Positions 6,786 to 9,879 of a DNA stretch of 9,879 nt are shown here, piece after piece (the first letter of the stretch is position 1; each line of letters starts with the position of its first letter). Source of the stretch: Cellvibrionaceae bacterium (GTDB lineage Bacteria; Pseudomonadota; Gammaproteobacteria; Pseudomonadales; Cellvibrionaceae); NCBI GenBank assembly GCA_027012915.1, contig JALUYN010000487.1, positions 1 to 9,879 of the forward strand, read 5' to 3'. Position numbers and translations under genes: made by a program. The notes below the pieces were generated by a model, which saw nothing but the letters and a program-made list of their open reading frames with translations, was not told the DNA's origin and did no database searches.

Positions 6786-8378
6786 ATGAAATCTTCGTTC
6801 TCTACGACCGATGCCGATGAATCGGTTCTCGAACATCTTAACGACATGGTATCCATAGTAGATAAGCACTATGTCTATAGAGCTGTAAGCAAAGGCTATA
6901 GCTCGCTATTTGGAAAGAGTATCGGTGAAATTGTAGGTAGCACCGTCGTCGAGCTTTACGGTGAGGATGTTTTTCACAAAGCTCTGAAGCCGTCACTGGA
7001 TCAAACTCTTAAGGGGAAAGAACTCGAACTGCAGTTCTCCCGCCAAATGCCCGATGGACGCGTCGTCCACATTCAAAGAAAACATACTGTTTATCGAGGT
7101 CCGCTCACGGATGGACCGGGTGTCGCCGTTGTTGCGCGTGACATTACTGAACTTGTTATTGCCACCGAAGCGTTGCAGCGAGAGCGTTCGCTGATGAGGA
7201 ATATTCTAAATACGCTTCCGGATCTAATTTTCGTAAAAGACGCGAAAGGCGTCTATCAGGTGACTAACCGGAGCTTTGAAGAATTCTTGGATAAGACTGT
7301 CGAGGAGATCCACGGAAAAACCGACGTCGATCTAATGTCGGAGCGATCCGCAGAATACATACGGAAGATGGATAATCAGGTTAAGCAGGCGGGGAAGGCA
7401 CTCCGATGTGATGAATGGGTCACCTATGCCGATGGGCGACGACGCCTGTTGGATATGTATAAGTTACCTTTGGTTTTCGAAGAAGATAATGAGGTTGGCG
7501 TAATTGGAATAGGTAGTAACGTTACCTACGAGCGCCAAGCAGAGCAAACCAGAACAATAGCGTCACTGTTCTTTGAGGTAACCGAGAGCCCATGTTTAGT
7601 GTTGAATGGTGATGCCGACATTGTTGAGGTTAATGAGGCGGCCAGAAAGAACTTTGAGATTAATTCCAAAACTCCCGGCAATGTATTCGATTATCTTTCT
7701 TGCGTTTCGGATAAAGGCAGTACTCTCAACCAGCTAACCGGGAAGGCCGATTATTGGCATGGTGACCTGTGTACCAGTGAAAATCGAGTGTATCAGGGTG
7801 CGTTACATCGTGTGACGGATCAGGCTGAAGTCTCGGATCGATATATCATGATCCTCCAGGATCCTGCTGATAACAGCAACGTAACGCAGGACTTAGTGAC
7901 CAAGGCCTATCAGGACCCTTTGACCGAACTGCCGAATCGAAGGTTGTTTATATCGAAGCTCGAGAGCGCAATTATCAGAGCCGAGCGGCAACTGCGTAAG
8001 ATAGCGGTGCTTTATATAGATCTGAATAACTTCAAATCCATCAATGACAATCTTGGACACAAAGAAGGGGACACCGTTCTTGTCGATATTGCCAACTTGT
8101 TAGCTACCTGTTTTCGAAAGACGGATACACTTGCTCGTATCGGCGGTGACGAATTTGCAGGTTTAATTGATGTTAACGACAAACAAGAAGCCACAGCTGT
8201 AGTAAACAAAATTCATCGGACACTCAATAAGCCCGACTCTGACGAACGTCTGAACAAGTATGGAATTTCAGCTAGTATCGGCGTCAGCTATTTTCCGGAC
8301 GATGGTCAATCTGTCGAAGATCTATTGAATAAAGCGGACATGGAAATGTATGCCCTCAAGAACAAGAAACGTCTTTGA
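6786..8378 (+). CDS. PAS-PAS-PAS-GGDEF diguanylate cyclase, cytoplasmic
   Basis: This 530-residue protein is predicted to make cyclic di-GMP from two GTP in response to a signal sensed by its PAS domains. No signal peptide or membrane segment is visible. PAS1 spans about 13-125 (DMVSIVDKHYVYRAVSKGY at the start, VAVVARDITE at the end). PAS2 spans about 136-250 (LPDLIFVKDAKGVYQVTNRS to GIGSNVTYE). A more divergent PAS-like region follows at about 255-358. The GGDEF domain (about 370-528) starts DPLTELPNRRLF, has Asp412 in YIDLNNFKSIND, the intact motif RIGGDEF (451-457), and the inhibitory-site RKTD (444-447) five residues before it. ATG 6786 is the first start after an in-frame stop at 6750; no good ribosome site is seen. 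Rare codons such as AGA, AGG and ATA are visible, unlike in the atp genes. The ligand and physiological output are unknown. Confidence 0.92.
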   Translation: MKSSFSTTDADESVLEHLNDMVSIVDKHYVYRAVSKGYSSLFGKSIGEIVGSTVVELYGEDVFHKALKPSLDQTLKGKELELQFSRQMPDGRVVHIQRKHTVYRGPLTDGPGVAVVARDITELVIATEALQRERSLMRNILNTLPDLIFVKDAKGVYQVTNRSFEEFLDKTVEEIHGKTDVDLMSERSAEYIRKMDNQVKQAGKALRCDEWVTYADGRRRLLDMYKLPLVFEEDNEVGVIGIGSNVTYERQAEQTRTIASLFFEVTESPCLVLNGDADIVEVNEAARKNFEINSKTPGNVFDYLSCVSDKGSTLNQLTGKADYWHGDLCTSENRVYQGALHRVTDQAEVSDRYIMILQDPADNSNVTQDLVTKAYQDPLTELPNRRLFISKLESAIIRAERQLRKIAVLYIDLNNFKSINDNLGHKEGDTVLVDIANLLATCFRKTDTLARIGGDEFAGLIDVNDKQEATAVVNKIHRTLNKPDSDERLNKYGISASIGVSYFPDDGQSVEDLLNKADMEMYALKNKKRL

Positions 8379-8437
8379 AACCTGCTTCTCAACTTCTGTT
8401 CTAGCAATGTATTGATGCTTCGCTATCCCACGACAGT

Positions 8438-8467
8438 TTGTAACTGTGAAATCCAGATACTTATCCT
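8438..8467 (+). promoter_or_regulatory. Possible sigma-70 promoter for uvrD
   Basis: TTGTAA (8438-8443) and TATCCT (8462-8467) lie 18 bases apart, each matching four of six consensus positions. It would place the transcript start about 50 bases before the uvrD ATG, with the inverted repeat at 8503-8519 inside the leader. The evidence is only moderate. Confidence 0.3.
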
Positions 8468-8502
8468 GAAACACTGCGCGAAGTGAGTGATTCGTTTGCC
8501 TC

Positions 8503-8519
8503 ATAGTCTGGTAGACTAT
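8503..8519. promoter_or_regulatory. Inverted repeat immediately before the uvrD start
   Basis: ATAGTCT (8503-8509), a GGT spacer and AGACTAT (8513-8519) form a perfect seven-base inverted repeat ending four bases before the ATG. It occupies the place of the ribosome binding site, and no purine-rich Shine-Dalgarno is seen there. It may be an operator or an RNA hairpin controlling translation. It does not match the E. coli LexA consensus CTGT-N8-ACAG. Confidence 0.5.
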
Positions 8520-8523
8520 CGCC

Positions 8524-9879
8524 ATGGACGTATCCCCTATTCTCAATAATCTCAACGACGCTCAGCGCGAGGCTGTAACAGCTCCTGCTGCAAACCAACT
8601 TATCCTGGCTGGTGCAGGTAGTGGTAAAACTCGCGTGCTGGTGCATCGTATTGCCTGGCTGATACAGGTAGAAGAAGTTTCCCCCTACTCTATTCTTGCT
8701 GTGACCTTTACCAATAAAGCAGCGCGTGAAATGCGCGGTCGTATCGAAGAGTTGCTGGGTATCAATCCAAGAGCTATGTGGGTGGGCACCTTTCATGGCA
8801 TTGCTCATCGCTTGCTAAAGCAGCACTGGAAAGAAGCAGGTCTACCGCAGAACTTCCAGATTCTGGATAGCGACGATCAACTGAGACTCGTTAAACGAGT
8901 TTCCCAATCCTTGGGATTGGACGACAAACAATGGCCAGCTAAACAATCGCAGTGGTACATCAACGCCCAGAAAGATGAAGGACTGCGCCCAGACTATATT
9001 CAGGAAACTGGTGATCCCTACACAAAGACCATGTTGGCTGTGTATCGCGAGTACGAGGCTGCATGCCAGCGAGGTGGCATGGTCGATTTTGGCGAGCTGT
9101 TGTTGCGCTCCCATGAACTCTGGCTGAACCAGCCTCAGTTACTGGCGGATTATCAAAGGCGTTTTCCGTTCATTCTCGTCGATGAATTTCAGGATACCAA
9201 TACCATTCAGTACGCCTGGTTGCGCGTATTGGCAGGTAATCAGTGCAAGGTTACCGCAGTGGGTGATGACGACCAGTCCATTTATGGTTGGCGCGGTGCC
9301 AAGATTGAGAATATTCAGAAGGTGGAATCGGATTTTGGCGACGTACAGACCGTGCGCCTTGAACAAAACTATCGATCTACCAAGACCATCCTGGAAGCGG
9401 CCAACGCGGTAATCGACAACAACCACGATCGCCTGGGTAAAAAACTGTGGACCGATGGCGACAAGGGTGAACCCATTGCTCTCTATGCCGCATTTAACGA
9501 ACAGGATGAAGCCCGCTACATCGCCGATCGGATTCAGAGTTGGGCCAACCAGGGCGGCAAAAAAAATCAGTGCGCCATTCTTTATCGCTCGAATGCGCAG
9601 TCACGGGTGTTAGAAGAAGCTCTATTGCGAGAGGCGATTCCCTATCGTATTTATGGTGGTCAGCGTTTCTATGAGCGTCTGGAAATTCGCAATGCGCTGG
9701 CGTACTTGAGATTGCTGGTCAATCAGGAAGACGACGCGGCGTTTGAGCGTATCATCAATACCCCAACCCGTGGCATTGGCAACAAAACCGTGGACAGTGT
9801 GCGCCTGTTTGCACGCGAACAAGGGTGTTCCATGTGGCGCGCTGCTGCAGGCATTGTCGCCAACCGAGGATTGCCTGCT
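8524..9879 (+). CDS. uvrD: DNA helicase II UvrD, N-terminal part (cut by window end)
   Basis: UvrD is a 3'-5' superfamily 1 helicase that unwinds nicked DNA in methyl-directed mismatch repair and releases UvrC and the damaged oligonucleotide in excision repair. The window holds 452 codons of a protein of about 720. It opens MDVSPILNNLNDAQREAV, almost as in E. coli UvrD, which fixes the start and separates it from Rep. Motifs in order are Walker A AGAGSGKT (29-36, Lys35), Ia TFTNKAAREM (61-70), Ib GTFHGIAHRLL (88-98), II ILVDEFQDTN (217-226), III VGDDDQSIYGWRGA (246-259) and IV RLEQNYRS (278-285). The RIYGG (375-379) and NTPTRGIG (412-419) segments follow. Motifs V and VI and the C-terminal domain lie beyond the window. 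The frame is open to the last base, and the truncation is only the window edge. Confidence 0.98.
   Translation, partial: MDVSPILNNLNDAQREAVTAPAANQLILAGAGSGKTRVLVHRIAWLIQVEEVSPYSILAVTFTNKAAREMRGRIEELLGINPRAMWVGTFHGIAHRLLKQHWKEAGLPQNFQILDSDDQLRLVKRVSQSLGLDDKQWPAKQSQWYINAQKDEGLRPDYIQETGDPYTKTMLAVYREYEAACQRGGMVDFGELLLRSHELWLNQPQLLADYQRRFPFILVDEFQDTNTIQYAWLRVLAGNQCKVTAVGDDDQSIYGWRGAKIENIQKVESDFGDVQTVRLEQNYRSTKTILEAANAVIDNNHDRLGKKLWTDGDKGEPIALYAAFNEQDEARYIADRIQSWANQGGKKNQCAILYRSNAQSRVLEEALLREAIPYRIYGGQRFYERLEIRNALAYLRLLVNQEDDAAFERIINTPTRGIGNKTVDSVRLFAREQGCSMWRAAAGIVANRGLPA

Noticed and set aside
8379..8437. Possible terminator after the diguanylate cyclase gene
   Set aside because: Only weak imperfect pairing (around 8403-8420) and no T-run are seen.
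8503..8519. LexA (SOS) box before uvrD
   Set aside because: The inverted repeat ATAGTCT-N3-AGACTAT does not fit the E. coli CTGT-N8-ACAG consensus, so it is reported only as an unknown palindrome.

Overview
The window is a chromosomal housekeeping segment from a gammaproteobacterium. Every protein reads as a close relative of its E. coli or Pseudomonas counterpart: the F1 ATP synthase subunits, GlmU, GlmS and UvrD. The order atpA-atpG-atpD-atpC-glmU-glmS is the classic gammaproteobacterial one. Roughly balanced base composition, a PAS/GGDEF signalling gene and REP-like intergenic repeats would suit a free-living, possibly marine, Cellvibrionales/Alteromonadales-type organism. That placement is a guess from general resemblance; no search was run.

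All genes are on the plus strand. Positions 1-3039 hold the distal end of the atp operon: the last 46 codons of atpA, then complete atpG, atpD and atpC. The atpA-atpG and atpD-atpC gaps each carry an intercistronic hairpin. A textbook intrinsic terminator (3066-3096) closes the operon. Immediately after its T-run lies a 165-base repeat cluster (3097-3261): a 45-base unit present twice (43/45 identical), an extra partial copy, and two hairpins between the units.

Positions 3367-6577 hold glmU and glmS, separated by only 19 bases and probably one transcript. GlmS makes glucosamine-6-phosphate, and GlmU makes UDP-GlcNAc after GlmM (not in the window) has isomerised the intermediate. Together they feed peptidoglycan and LPS synthesis. 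A 208-base gap with two short perfect palindromes and a possible promoter leads to a cytoplasmic three-PAS diguanylate cyclase (6786-8378). Its GGDEF motif and inhibitory site are intact. A 145-base gap leads to uvrD (8524 to the window end, 452 codons, cut off), the mismatch/excision repair helicase. A 17-base inverted repeat stands where its ribosome binding site should be.

Most of the window is ordinary core genome. The points most worth a second look are the repeat cluster against the atp terminator, the palindrome directly before uvrD, the small insertion in AtpD, and the very short glmU-glmS junction, which leaves no room for an E. coli-style GlmZ target leader.
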